From positions 90,300 to 154,299 of the forward strand of contig JARBJD010000176.1 of the NCBI GenBank assembly GCA_033064195.1: a stretch of 64,000 bases of DNA, given 5' to 3'. This stretch comes from Blattamonas nauphoetae (lineage: Eukaryota; Preaxostyla; Oxymonadida). Numbering within the stretch: the stretch's first letter is position 1; every line of letters starts with the position of its first letter. Both the position numbers and the translations under genes were made by a program. Positions 43,509-53,162 of this stretch are shown in pieces. Under the pieces are notes generated by a model that saw only the letters and a program-made list of their open reading frames with translations, searched no databases and was not told where the DNA came from.

Positions 43509-44081
43509 TCAGTCGTGGACACTTAGACGATTCCGTTTGGACCGTGACTCCACGATAAGTGGCTGCCACCAGGATTTCGCGTGGTCAATTCCAGTGTACT
43601 CAACAAGGATCTCCCTCACAAAATACTCGTCTGCAAGATTCGAGGACGCTGACCAACCTACGTGTGAATTCAATACCGTCAGAGAGACGTGCAGGCGTCG
43701 ACACAGATCACTTCCCGCTGCGTGCTTCACTGTGTAGGGGCCAAAGTGACCTGGAATGCCGATCTGCGAGAAGATGGATCTGATGGCTTCGTTCACGATC
43801 GAAATTCTGAGTCGCCTTCCCGTCTTCCAATTGACCCAGACTGATTCCCTGTCGAAGAATGGGAGAGATGAGAGGCGGGTGAAATGTCTACTACGATTGT
43901 TGCTGTGAGTCTGGAGAGCAAAGAAGGCCGACAGTTCTGGTGGACCCTCATCACGCAGTAATTTCAGCTCAATCATGTCTTGGTTTTGCTTCTGACGAAG
44001 GCTAATTGAAGCAAAACTCTTTGTGGTTCTTGATGACGAGGAGGACCATTCGATATCTGTCCACTTCAGGTTGATGAGTTA
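43509..44081 (-). pseudogene. Tyrosine recombinase catalytic domain of the DIRS element
   Basis: Residues after the RNase H frame read CCRQE, an in-frame TAA at 44079-44081, then LINLKWTDIEW. This is the box I region (catalytic Arg, family spelling GCRQEELxNLKWxDI) interrupted by a single stop. Downstream are the box II block YTVKHAAGSDLCRR, the VGW motif and the nucleophile Tyr in DEYFVRE. The HxxR motif is spelled YTVK, so its His and Arg are not the usual residues. The N-terminal core-binding domain is largely missing, so an internal deletion joined RNase H almost directly to the catalytic domain. Confidence 0.7.
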
Positions 44082-44657
44082 TTCTTGCCTACAACAGAGA
44101 TAGGCGAACATGAGTATGAATGGTCTTGTCTGATGGAGCTCCGGACAGGTTTTTGCTTCCTCACACGAGTTCACAGCCCAATCCAGAATTACATTAAAAT
44201 TCCACATTTGTCTATACTTCGCACCTCTCTTCTTTGTGTTTCTTTTCGCAATGAGGTGTACCGAGACAAAATGAGTCTTCATTGCGGTCGCTGTCTTGAG
44301 CACCTTCCTTGTGATCATCTTGAGTGTCTGGCCAGCTCGCTTCTTGCCAATGTTGAACACAGTTGGAGTGTTGTCCGACTGGATTGTAATCGCTTGAATC
44401 TGATGTCGTTTCAGCACTGGTTGGAGCTGTCGGAGGCTGTTCGTGACAGCAGCAGTTTCTTTCAAGTTGCTGGTGTGTTGCTTCTCCTTTTCGTTCCACA
44501 CCCCATGAACATAAAATTCCAACCCGTTGACTGTCAGAAGTGCACCCCAACCCGACGGGCTTGCATCTGTCGAGAGGATCGCTTGGCTCGTTCGTGGTGC
44601 AAAGCTGAATGGCTCGTCAACCTGGATTCCGAGCTTCCAGAAACGAATCTCTCCCAA
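44079..44657 (-). pseudogene. RNase H domain of the DIRS element
   Basis: A retroelement RNase H in DIRS/gypsy style. STDASPSGWGALL supplies the first acidic residue, NLKETAAV the Glu and QSDN the second Asp. The C-terminal motif VHLIAKRNTKK resembles the HxxGxxN element of these domains but lacks the final Asp. It degrades the RNA strand during reverse transcription in intact elements. The N-terminal link to the reverse transcriptase passes through several frames (44534-44788, 44617-45018), showing indels. Confidence 0.7.
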
Positions 44658-44711
44658 CAGAACCGGGGTGAGCAGAGTAGCACCGTTCCAGCCCCCCTTG
44701 TGAACTGCCCG

Positions 44712-46171
44712 TCATAATGCTGTTTGCATTTCTCTGAGGTACAAACTCGCCTCCTGAACAGAAGTCCGGAGAAAACTGAGGGTACCAATCATGTTTGACA
44801 ACTTCTTCGTCAGGACGGTCCTCCTCTCGATACATCGTGTTGTCACGGTTTGGGTGTGTAAATTGATGGTCCACCCTAAAAACTCCACCTCCTGCGATGG
44901 AACTAGGCAACTCTTGTTCTCTGCGATGATAAACCCCAGCTCCTCCAATTTCTGCTTTGCTTCTCTGGTCTCGAGTTGAGACTCCTGATGTGACTTTGCA
45001 ACAAGAAGGGGAGAGCATTGAACTGGAATATCTCTCTCCTGAACCTGAAACAGAGAAACGGGCGAAGAGGTAATGATAATTGGACGTGCAGGTATGCAGA
45101 ATGAATATCCATAGTAGTGAGCCAGTCCCCTCCGGAGATCAAGTCGAATGAAGTTTGTATGTTTTCCGTTTTGAAGTGTTCCGCAACTATCTGGTTGTTG
45201 AGGCGAGTTGCGTTGATTACTTTTCTGAAGTGACCGCCTCTCTTCTTGACGAGAAAAGTTGGGAGGATCAATTTCGCTTGGTCTGGTTGAATTCTGCTGA
45301 CTGCGCCAATCCAAATCTCTTCCTTCAGGAGAGCTTCGTACTCCTGGATCATCGCTTGAGTTCCCGTGAAGGAGAGAGCTGGCGGTAGTGACTGAAGTAT
45401 CTTTGGTGACTCCGGGCTCCTCCATGACCACACTGCTCCCGTTGTAATGATTGACTTTCCTCCGATCTTCTCCCATGCATTTAATCTCATCAGAAGGCGT
45501 CCAGTGATGATCTCCGACTGGTCTACCTTCGGCGATTGTAGTCCGAACCGGGATATTTGGCGGGGGGCCGGTTCCGCCCCCCCTTGGGGGAGAAAAGCAT
45601 CTGAGACGGAACGTGTTGAAGACGTTGATTGTTGAGGGGTTGTCAGGAGGCTGGAGTCCACAGAAGCTGGTTGGCTAACGTCCAGTTTCTCAGCCATTTC
45701 CTTTCTGTTATTCGTTGAGACGAAACGTGTGTGATGTGTTCGAGTAGCAGCCTCTGCTGCACTCAACATTGCATCGACCATTTTCGGTAGAAAGGCGAAG
45801 GATGGATCTTGTTTATCAATCTCCTGGTATACCTCTCCGAGCAATGAGACTGTGATTCTACTCGACTGGGCTGACATTCGAAGGAGTTGATCCTGCACAA
45901 TTTGAAGTTTGTCGTGTGTTTCGGGCGTGTCAGCAAATGTCATCTGAACTCCCAAAACAGTCTGGAACCTCCTTGTTTCCGTCAGAAGCTCCTCACGCTG
46001 CAATGGAGTCAATATTGTATTGGTCCAATCACACTTGCACTCTAGTTCTTTTCTTTCCATGAGTTGAGTAGACGGTCTCACGGACGGTGTACCCTGCGAA
46101 GACACCGTGGGGGGTGTCGTTGTAAACGGTGGTTGGAACTTCCTCCATATCTTGACGAAGACGATCGACAA
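44712..46171 (-). pseudogene. Reverse transcriptase of the DIRS element, YxDD deleted
   Basis: The N-terminal part (frame 44903-46171) carries a gag/linker region and RT fingers-palm blocks: LPTFLVKKRGGHFRKVINAT, then LTTMDIHSAYLHVQL (first catalytic Asp), then FRFRREIFQFNALPF. The thumb-side blocks EAKQKLEELGFIIAENK and EVEFLGWTINL lie in another frame (44712-45476). Between FNALPF and the thumb only about 16 residues remain where about 60-80 are normal, so the YxDD catalytic box is gone. A frameshift and an internal deletion explain the arrangement. It cannot make active RT. Confidence 0.75.
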
Positions 46172-46277
46172 ACACGGCAGAGGATTGTCGTGTCAGGGCA
46201 TTCGGCGTGTTGGGTTCCGGAGGAACCAAGAAACCAGATATTGAAGAATCCATTTGATTCAAGGACCTATGGGCCAC
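46029..46277 (-). pseudogene. 5' gag-like frame of the DIRS element
   Basis: A short frame just inside the 5' terminal repeat that begins MDSSISGFLVPPEPNTPN after a Met at about 46253 and is frameshifted relative to the longer RT frame at about 46080-46110. The spacing fits a small ORF1/gag; no conserved motif is visible. Confidence 0.45.
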
Positions 46278-46340
46278 TTCACACCCAATCTCATGGAGTG
46301 GGAGCTAAGGTTTGGGAGAAACGACTGGTAAGAGAGTTCC
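46262..46340 (-). repeat. DIRS 5' inverted terminal repeat
   Basis: The right-hand end of the element. Its two halves pair with 43127-43170 and 43364-43414. Confidence 0.8.
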
Positions 46341-46405
46341 TCAACCACTCGTCTCCATCGGCCTCCCTTGTCAACCACTCGTCTCCATCAGCCTCCCTCG
46401 TCAAC
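46340..46405 (+). repeat. Short tandem repeat, 30-bp unit
   Basis: Slightly more than two copies of a unit containing CAACCACTCGTCTCCATC and GCCTCCCT. A 20-bp part of the unit also occurs at 43091-43110 outside the other end of the DIRS element. Confidence 0.7.
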
Positions 46406-46566
46406 CACTCACGTTCGTACCGTCGTGTTTGACTCTTCCAATCATGATGATATTCCCGATATTGACCAAGAAACGATGGAAGAAATGTTCGAGAATCCCC
46501 TTAATTACTGTGATCGGACACATTGGACAAAATTACCCATTTGTGATGAATCCGAACATTTTCATT

Positions 46567-46737
46567 AATCCGTTACATGGGGCTTGAAAAATATGGATTG
46601 GTCAAACTAAGAAAAATATAAAAGGGTTCCGAGCCAGAAGGCCTGTATCAAGAGAAAACCTCAAAATACTGTGAAAGTCAGAAATGCACACATTTTTCTC
46701 AACTTTTTCCGCTCGTTTCTCCATAACCGGCCATCTA
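46567..46737 (+). repeat. Solitary end of the MITE-like family
   Basis: 170 bp match, with divergence, the right end (reverse complement) of the 53163-53702 element, including the terminal block CATGGGGCTTGAAAAATAT. Only one end is present. Confidence 0.7.
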
Positions 46738-47750
46738 TTTTGCTAGGAACCACATGCCATTTTGAGAGTGATCTCTCCGTCCTGGTGGTGGGTTAAGCCG
46801 TCTCAGCAACTCACCATCTGTGAGTTTTCCTTGAATGACTGCAAGGCTCAGTGGCTCTAGACCAGTATCACGAAAATAAGATTTGAATATTCGAACAGAC
46901 ATCGCATTCACAAGTGAGTCTCGGACGGTGTCGATGATGACTTTCCGTTTTTGTTCCATAGTAGCAAGAGGGAGAGGTGGAATGTTTGAACAGAGTCCGT
47001 CCTTGAAGTTTTCTGTGATATACTGATTGACGGGTTACAGCATGTGACATTGTGGGAGAATTGGGGCATCGGAGACCGTCCAGGATGAGTATAATTCTGC
47101 TTTGTGGAGTTGCGATATTGAACCTCCGTTGAAAGAGGTGGGGGAGAAGATGAAATTGGTATAGCGCTGATCTTGAGCTTATATGATTGATATCGTGTGA
47201 ATTCAGGAGGAACTTGAGCAAAAGGGACAATGAGGAGTTGAATATGAGGAACCATTGGTCTTGGGTCAGCAGGATCGATAGCGACCAGATTGTATTGGAT
47301 ATGTGGAGAATTCCAGAACCTTTCATCTCAATTAAAAACGAGGGAAACGTGGTAGTGATAAGAGATCCTAAATCTGGAATATGTATAGAACTAAGATTCG
47401 ATCACCTGTCTTGAGGTCAGTCGGAATCGCTCATGCGGAAACTGTTGAGCTTTTATCAGCGAAAGACAGTTTGAAATGTGGACACATGAATATCCGTACG
47501 TATAAGAGAGTGAAGGAAGTTCACTGTCCTGGGGTCTCCCAAGTTTTGATGGTCGGCCAGCTCTTGCCAGCCTGAGTGTCTTGATAGGGACAATGTTCTG
47601 TTTTAAGATCCGAGAATAGGGGATTTGGTGGTCATGACAGAGGCGAGCAAAGCGCGCGCCTCTGTGAGGGATGTTCTGATAGTCCAGGTAACCCGATAAA
47701 GTGACGATTTGCTGGTTGGCAGGTGGAGAGACTTTAAGCATAAAAATCAT
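46735..47750 (-). pseudogene. Probable pogo/CENP-B-like transposase relic
   Basis: Leftward fragments in several frames. The 5' piece (47750-47391) carries HTH-like ARLCHDHQIPYSRI and AGRPSKLGRPQDSELPSL, resembling the Psq/CENP-B DNA-binding module. A middle piece has IILILDGLRCPNS, similar to the second catalytic box (LLDG/LLDN) of DDE_1 transposases. The last piece (46959-46735) reads VRIFKSYFRDTGLEPL, resembling the C-terminal 'F..TGI.P' block. Many frameshifts lie between, so the copy is dead. Assignment to pogo/Tc5-like rests on these three weak similarities. Confidence 0.35.
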
Positions 47751-47864
47751 AGGGTAGTTTGGTCTTTAGTACCCATACTTAAAAAAACACCGATTGATCA
47801 ACCACAATAGGAAAAGAAACTAATTCTTCTCGAAATAGAAAAGTTTTTGAAAAAAAATCGATTT

Positions 47865-47945
47865 TCTTGAGCAGCTTTTGTCGAGATCTTCACGATATCA
47901 ATACACTTGAGTAGATTCCAAACCGATGGCTGGTTGTGGAGAAAC
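47865..47945 (+). repeat. Internal fragment of the MITE-like family
   Basis: GAGCAGCTTTTGTCGAGA and ATGGCTGGTTGTGGAGAAA occur here in the same order and spacing as at 53477-53556 inside the complete element. Confidence 0.65.
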
Positions 47946-48837
47946 GCACGGAACCAATTTTGACTTTTTTTGTTCATGTCCTTTCTCATCAGTCGAAAAC
48001 ACAATGAACCTAAGATCGATTAGTTGTTGACTGTTATCAGTGTGTTGACAAAAGGTGTTGTATGCCATTTTTATCCCTGTTTCCTTCTCAAGACTATTCC
48101 TCAACATGATTTTGATCGACTTCAAGGTTTTATCTCTCATCCAACGATTTGGATCTAAAAAGCATTTTTTTTGTATTTCCAACTGTCGCTGGTGTGATTA
48201 ATGACAAAGGTCTAAAAACTACTTCTTCCGATCATCCCATAAAATGAATGAAGCTAGTTCACTTTTTTTCATATGTCACCATCTATAGTGTGGTGTGTCA
48301 TTTGAAATTAATCCGCTCATTTGTAGACAGTTCAAAAAACCGGTTTTCTGAAACAAACCTGTTTTTATTCGAAAGATTTCATGAGCTGCTCGCTCATCAA
48401 CAACATCCTGGAGCTGGAGAGTTTAGAGTGATGATATCGGAAAAGAAAAGTAGATTCCTGAAACCAGTATTTGAAGCATTCCATGTGTGAATATATCTCC
48501 TCTTTCTTGTCGGACAGTGATATATGTTTAGACAATACCGTCCTCTGCAGCTGTGTTATTTCTTGTTCGGTCGATCTGCCCCATCTATTCGATTGGATAT
48601 CATTCCGCTTGACTCTACGATCCCACACCATCCGAACATTGGCTTCATTTGCAGGATTGGATGTTGGAGCAAGGAGACTGCTTGCAAATCACTAGGACAT
48701 GAGTTGGTCACAAATGTCATCTTGATCCAACTCTCCCCTCCGAATTGAAACAGACTTCAATTGGAAACTGGTTTCGAATGAATCTGTTCAGATTTCCGAT
48801 TTTTCCAGATAAACAGAATTTTCTCTCCCATTTTTTT

Positions 48838-48922
48838 CAAAATGTTCGTTTCACTAAAAAAATGTTTGTGAGAAAATTTTCATCCAAATCGGTTCACGGG
48901 TTGTTGAGATATTGCCGAAACG
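48838..48922 (-). repeat. Internal fragment of the MITE-like family (inverted)
   Basis: The reverse complement of this stretch matches 53295-53370 (AATATC..ACAACC..TGAACCGATTT motif and CACAAACA..TTTTTTTAGTGAAA). Confidence 0.6.
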
Positions 48923-48947
48923 TTTTTTTCTTCGCCACTGACGAGAC

Positions 48948-49322
48948 TTGCAGTTGTCGAAGAATCGTCACCAACACCTGAAGGATGCTCGCAAGGATTT
49001 ATTTGAAACTCTTGTCCGCGGTGGTGATCGGTTGACTTTCTCCGAGGTAGACTCTTCAACCGTTCAGACATCCACTGTTCCCAAACCAATCCAAATCAGA
49101 AGACAGTGGACCAAAGAAGAGAGGATGATTGTGGCTCGTGGGAGAGCTGTGAAGGATGTGTGGAGGAACGAAATGATATGGCGTAAGAAGTTGAGTGCAG
49201 CCTACGACGATGAGGCAGGCGACGAGATGAAAAGGCAACTGTCCGCAACCAGTATCATCACAAAGAGTAAGAGAACGAAGCCAACGAGACTTTCGAAAGT
49301 TCTGGAAAAAGCAAGAGAATGA
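48948..49322 (+). CDS. Basic ORF fragment, SANT-like block
   Basis: An open frame of 124 codons without an ATG at its 5' end. It begins directly after the repeat fragment at 48838-48922, so it could be a truncated gene. It contains RRQWTKEERMIVARGRAV and a Lys/Arg-rich C-terminus (KSKRTKPTRLSKVLEKARE). The Trp-containing block resembles the first helix of SANT/Myb modules, but the remaining helices are not clear. It could also be a transposon protein fragment. Ends with TGA. Confidence 0.3.
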   Translation: MQLSKNRHQHLKDARKDLFETLVRGGDRLTFSEVDSSTVQTSTVPKPIQIRRQWTKEERMIVARGRAVKDVWRNEMIWRKKLSAAYDDEAGDEMKRQLSATSIITKSKRTKPTRLSKVLEKARE

Positions 49323-49599
49323 GCGAGGATGGAAGAGTCTGACGACGATCTTGATGGATATCATATCACAGTTTCGTTGAGTTGCTTCATGTAGTCATTC
49401 TGTTTTAGTTCGTTTGACAAGACTATGGAAGTTGGTTCGAGGAACTGTAAGCTATTTGCCGGTTTTGTCCAAAATGTGAGAGTATGGTGTGAGGATATTC
49501 GACTATGAGAATATTTTCGAATTTCGTAGACAAAATGAGAGTATGAAACTTTGCTAGAGGAATTTGAACGTATTTTGTTGTTTTCGGATCGATCATTCT

Positions 49600-50035
49600 G
49601 CATTTCCAGCCATTTTCTGCTTTTTTCGATCATCTTTCATCGTTTACCGTCATCGTTCAGCTTTTCTATTTGCCTTTCACTGTTTTTGATCAAATACCAA
49701 CTTTTTCAAGCATTTTTCATCTTTTCTAGCCATCTTTCATCTTTGTCATTTCTCATTCATCTTTTCCAGCCATAATCCAACTTGTTCGATCATCTTTTGC
49801 TGTTTTCCATTCAACTTTTATCTTTCCCAATCATTCTTCTTCCATTCCAATACGTTTCTATTCCCAGATATCTTCATCCATTCTTTTCAATTCAACACTC
49901 ATCTTTCCCTATCATTTGCAATCAATTCAAATCATTTTTCGTTTTTCCCAATCTTTTTTCTTCCAATCCAATCAATTTCCATCTTATCCAATCCAATTTC
50001 TGTGGATTTGTTTGGTGAAGTGACTTGTTCCAGCT
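49600..50035 (+). repeat. Degenerate pyrimidine-rich short-unit repeat
   Basis: Long run of imperfect units of about 16-20 bp built on TTTTC..CATCTTTCATC and, further right, CAATCAATTC/TTTTCC. Almost no purines on the plus strand apart from A. No coding sense on either strand. Confidence 0.6.
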
Positions 50036-50112
50036 ATCTTGAGTTCTTTCTCGGGCTGTCTTGAGCCCCTTGTCAGGCTTTCTTGAGCCTCTTGTCCGAG
50101 CTTTCTTGAGCT
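50036..50112 (+). repeat. Tandem repeat around TCTTGAGCCCCTTGTC
   Basis: Three to four imperfect copies of a unit of about 26 bp (CTTTCTTGAGCCTCTTGTC and variants). Confidence 0.65.
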
Positions 50113-50344
50113 CCTTGTTCTTGATGGCAGCCCTATGCGTTGAGTGGACCCACACCCCTCCAGCTGGGGTTGCAGGTTGGGTGGCGAGAGAAGGAGTTGG
50201 CCTCATTCTCTCTTCCCTACCATGTCTGAGAGGTGGGTCTTCACTTCCCCCTCCCCTGCAGCAAAACTTGCCCTTATGTGACACAGTGCTTTGAGAGCCA
50301 CACCACAGCGCCGTGCCTCACTCGGGAGGAGAGAACCTGTTCCG

Positions 50345-50497
50345 CCTCCAACTCAACCGAAGCCAAGCGAGGACTTCCAGTAGACGTGAGGAGGGAAGCG
50401 ACTCCCACCTCCAACAGGAACTTCTCCTACCACTCACCGAGGCTCCTTGTTTTTTTTACCCTGCGCCCGCCTCTAACCTGACCGAAGCCAGGCGAGG
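50345..50497 (+). repeat. Duplicated segment with ACCGAAGCCAAGCGAGG
   Basis: Two copies of a block of about 30 bp (50345-50374 and 50468-50497) in direct orientation in an otherwise featureless GC-rich stretch. Confidence 0.55.
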
Positions 50498-50880
50498 AAC
50501 TGTGTATCATGGCAAGCAAAGCTCCATATGTCGCAGGCTACTCGAACAATTTACCACAGTGAGTGGTCGAGCTCTCCAACAAAGTTGGTGCTCGGTGTCC
50601 TCAGCCTCAAGTGCCAGCCTACTGGATGGCTGACAATATCATCGGCTGGACTATAACAAAAATAGAAAAGAGAAGTGAGAGCATTATAGGTGTATGGTGA
50701 GGTGAGATTGGAGGCGACAATGTGAGTGGGCGAGGATGGGAGGTGAGTGTGAGACTTGGGGGAGGATAAGGTGGTGAGTGCAAGATTTGGGGAGAATTGA
50801 AGGAAGAGTCACACCATTGCGCTTCTCCCCGTCTGGGCTAAATTAGTGTTGCTCCTTTCAAGCTTCCAACCACTTTTGGT

Positions 50881-50942
50881 CGTTGTCCCCAGCCTCCCTC
50901 AATTGTTGGTTGTTGTCCACAGCCTCCCTCAATTGTTGGTCG
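50881..50942 (+). repeat. Tandem 31-bp repeat (two copies)
   Basis: GTTGTCCCCAGCCTCCCTC..AATTGTTGG and its neighbour differ at one or two positions. Confidence 0.75.
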
Positions 50943-51183
50943 TTTTTCTTTGCTTTGCCATCGGTCCTCCACTTTTTCCAAGAATGCACTCTTAGAAACA
51001 GAGGTTGTGAAGGCAAGATACCATGTTCGAAACAAAATGAACTCCAAATCAAATATCAGTTTTCTCAATTTAAACGTTTGTTGTATGTTTGGACAGCTCA
51101 GCATCAGATCTCTAGTCGGGCCCTGCCCGCTCCAGAGTTTAATTCAATGGCCGACATTCTAATGGGCAATACCAATCCACATC

Positions 51184-51778
51184 TCAAATATGACCAAAAC
51201 AATCCATGGATGGTCTGGATGCATGGGGAGGCAGTGCACGTCATTCTGGTGCATTTTGGGTGTGCCCATGCACCGTGGACATGTGGACCCGTCGATCCAA
51301 TGACACATCAATCGGGATAAGGAAATGATGCCAGTTCAATAGTATGATTAGTGTCAACGTGTCAATGGAAAAATGGGAGAATTTATTTTGTTTATAAATC
51401 CACGGGTCCACAAGGTCCACATTGTACATTGCTCATATATAACCTCCTATGCTCTATCTAATCTCATTTTTATTATCTTTGTCAACTGTCACTTTACTAT
51501 ATGAAGAAAATTGTAGCATCAATACTGAAAAGTCCACATAAACAAAACTGAGGTATGTAATATGCCAGCTGTGAGCATGAAGAATAGTTCTTTTACAAGT
51601 CTCCGCATTACTTCCTAAGTAGTCGGTGGACTTTGTGGACCTGTGGACCTGTGGATTTGTAAACAAAATAAAATACCCGATTTTCCCATTGATACGTTGA
51701 CACCAATTGTATTAGGAAACAACCTCCAAATGATTGTGCCGATTGATTTGTCAATGAATCCTTTTCTATCCATTTTTG
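51184..51778 (+). repeat. Left arm of a 595-bp inverted duplication
   Basis: Matches 52510-53104 in inverted orientation without any indel (coordinates sum to 104,288 at every checked point) and with only a few substitutions. Each arm contains a complete 353-bp palindromic element (see next features). Confidence 0.9.
51351..51703 (+). mobile_element. 353-bp MITE-like element with 70-78 bp terminal inverted repeats (copy 1)
   Basis: Starts GTGTCAACGTGTCAATGG and ends with its inverted, diverged match (..CCATTGATACGTTGACAC). Each terminal repeat includes TTTTGTTTA.AAATCCAC and clusters of GTCCACA. No coding capacity, so it would depend on a transposase elsewhere. No obvious target-site duplication. 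Confidence 0.65.
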
Positions 51779-52509
51779 AATTATTCCGTTGCGATGTCGA
51801 CTTATTTTCCTGCAATGTTGAACTATTCCGACTGTACCGGTTGATGATTTTGTTTTTATGTATGTGAGTTCTAGAGACAGTCTAGAAATAAGATTTGTCT
51901 CATGTCATTTTTCGGTTTTGGTTTTGCAAATATGGAGAAGGTGATGGGCAGTTGCCCCTTCAAGAAAAGTGGTGGTCTGAAGAGTATCGAGACAGGTGGG
52001 AGTGGTGGAAGAGATGTGGTCGTTTATCAGCAACAAACGGAAGCGTTTTTTGTTTTTTTTGAAATTTTTCTTGGCTCATTCTTACTCTCCCATGTCTCTC
52101 CACTTCTGAAAGTTCTTCTGAATCATCTGAGATGTCAATGGTATCCACTGGCACAGGTTCGTCAGCCTCAAGAACAAAGGGCACAAATCTGAATTCAGTG
52201 TCTTTGTGCTGTGGGAGAACGGACATGTGATCACAGTACGAATCCCTCCCTTGTTTGAGTGAGTGCAAATGAAAGGAGTATCAGAAAAGATGCAGTGTTC
52301 CAAAAGAAACGAAGGAAGAGACAATCCCCAACGATGATTCCCATTTGATCTTTCCATCGTTTGTAGTGAATAAGTCGATTCTCAATACCTACCTACTTCC
52401 CAATTAGTACAGAATAAATCACTTTTGACCTCAAAAACACACATTTGTCGACTCTTCGATTTTGATGCATTTTGGACCTAATTCTGACATTTTTCGATCA
52501 AACATAATC

Positions 52510-53104
52510 CAAAAATGGATAGAAAAGGATTCATTGACAAATCAATCGGCACAATCATTTGGAGGTTGTTTCCTAATACAATTGGTGTCAACGTGTCAAT
52601 GGAAAAATCGGGTATTTTATTTTGTTTACAAATCCACAGGTCCACAGGTCCACAAAGTCCACCGACTACTTAGGAAGTAATGCGGAGACTTGTAAAAGAA
52701 CTATTCTTCATGCTCACAGCTGGCATATTACATACCTCAGTTTTGTTTATGTGGACTTTTCAGTATTGATGCTACAATTTTCTTCATATAGTAAAGTGAC
52801 AGTTGACAAAGATAATAAAAATGAGATTAGATAGAGCATAGGAGGTTATATATGAGCAATGTACAATGTGGACCTTGTGGACCCGTGGATTTATAAACAA
52901 AATAAATTCTCCCATTTTTCCATTGACACGTTGACACTAATCATACTATTGAACTGGCATCATTTCCTTATCCCGATTGATGTGTCATTGGATCGACGGG
53001 TCCACATGTCCACGGTGCATGGGCACACCCAAAATGCACCAGAATGACGTGCACTGCCTCCCCATGCATCCAGACCATCCATGGATTGTTTTGGTCATAT
53101 TTGA
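52510..53104 (-). repeat. Right arm of the 595-bp inverted duplication
   Basis: The inverted partner of 51184-51778. The 731-bp spacer 51779-52509 is unique and has no convincing gene. Confidence 0.9.
52585..52937 (-). mobile_element. 353-bp MITE-like element (copy 2, inverted)
   Basis: The same element inside the right arm of the duplication. It differs from copy 1 at only a few bases. Confidence 0.65.
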
Positions 53105-53162
53105 TTTTTTCACTTTTTTTCACTCTTATTTAATAGATGTTTCAATAAACCGAACTTTTCAT

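Larger units (their letters stand above)
43127..46340 (-). mobile_element. Decayed DIRS-type tyrosine-recombinase retroelement
   Basis: Leftward order: gag-like, reverse transcriptase, RNase H, tyrosine recombinase, then internal complementary region and 3' repeat. The 5' terminal sequence 46262-46340 is matched in inverted orientation in two pieces: its inner half (46262-46305) by 43127-43170 and its outer half (46290-46340) by 43364-43414. This split arrangement is the DIRS hallmark (inverted terminal repeats plus internal complementary region) used to make a circular intermediate. The coding frames are broken by several frameshifts, one stop and an internal deletion, so the copy is defective. 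No target-site duplication is expected for DIRS elements, and I see none. Confidence 0.8.

Noticed and set aside
51454-51666. Small duplicate proteins encoded in the inverted arms (also 52622-52834 and 52859-53047)
   Set aside because: Identical frames exist only because the DNA arms are identical; they cross MITE ends and have no start context or domain.
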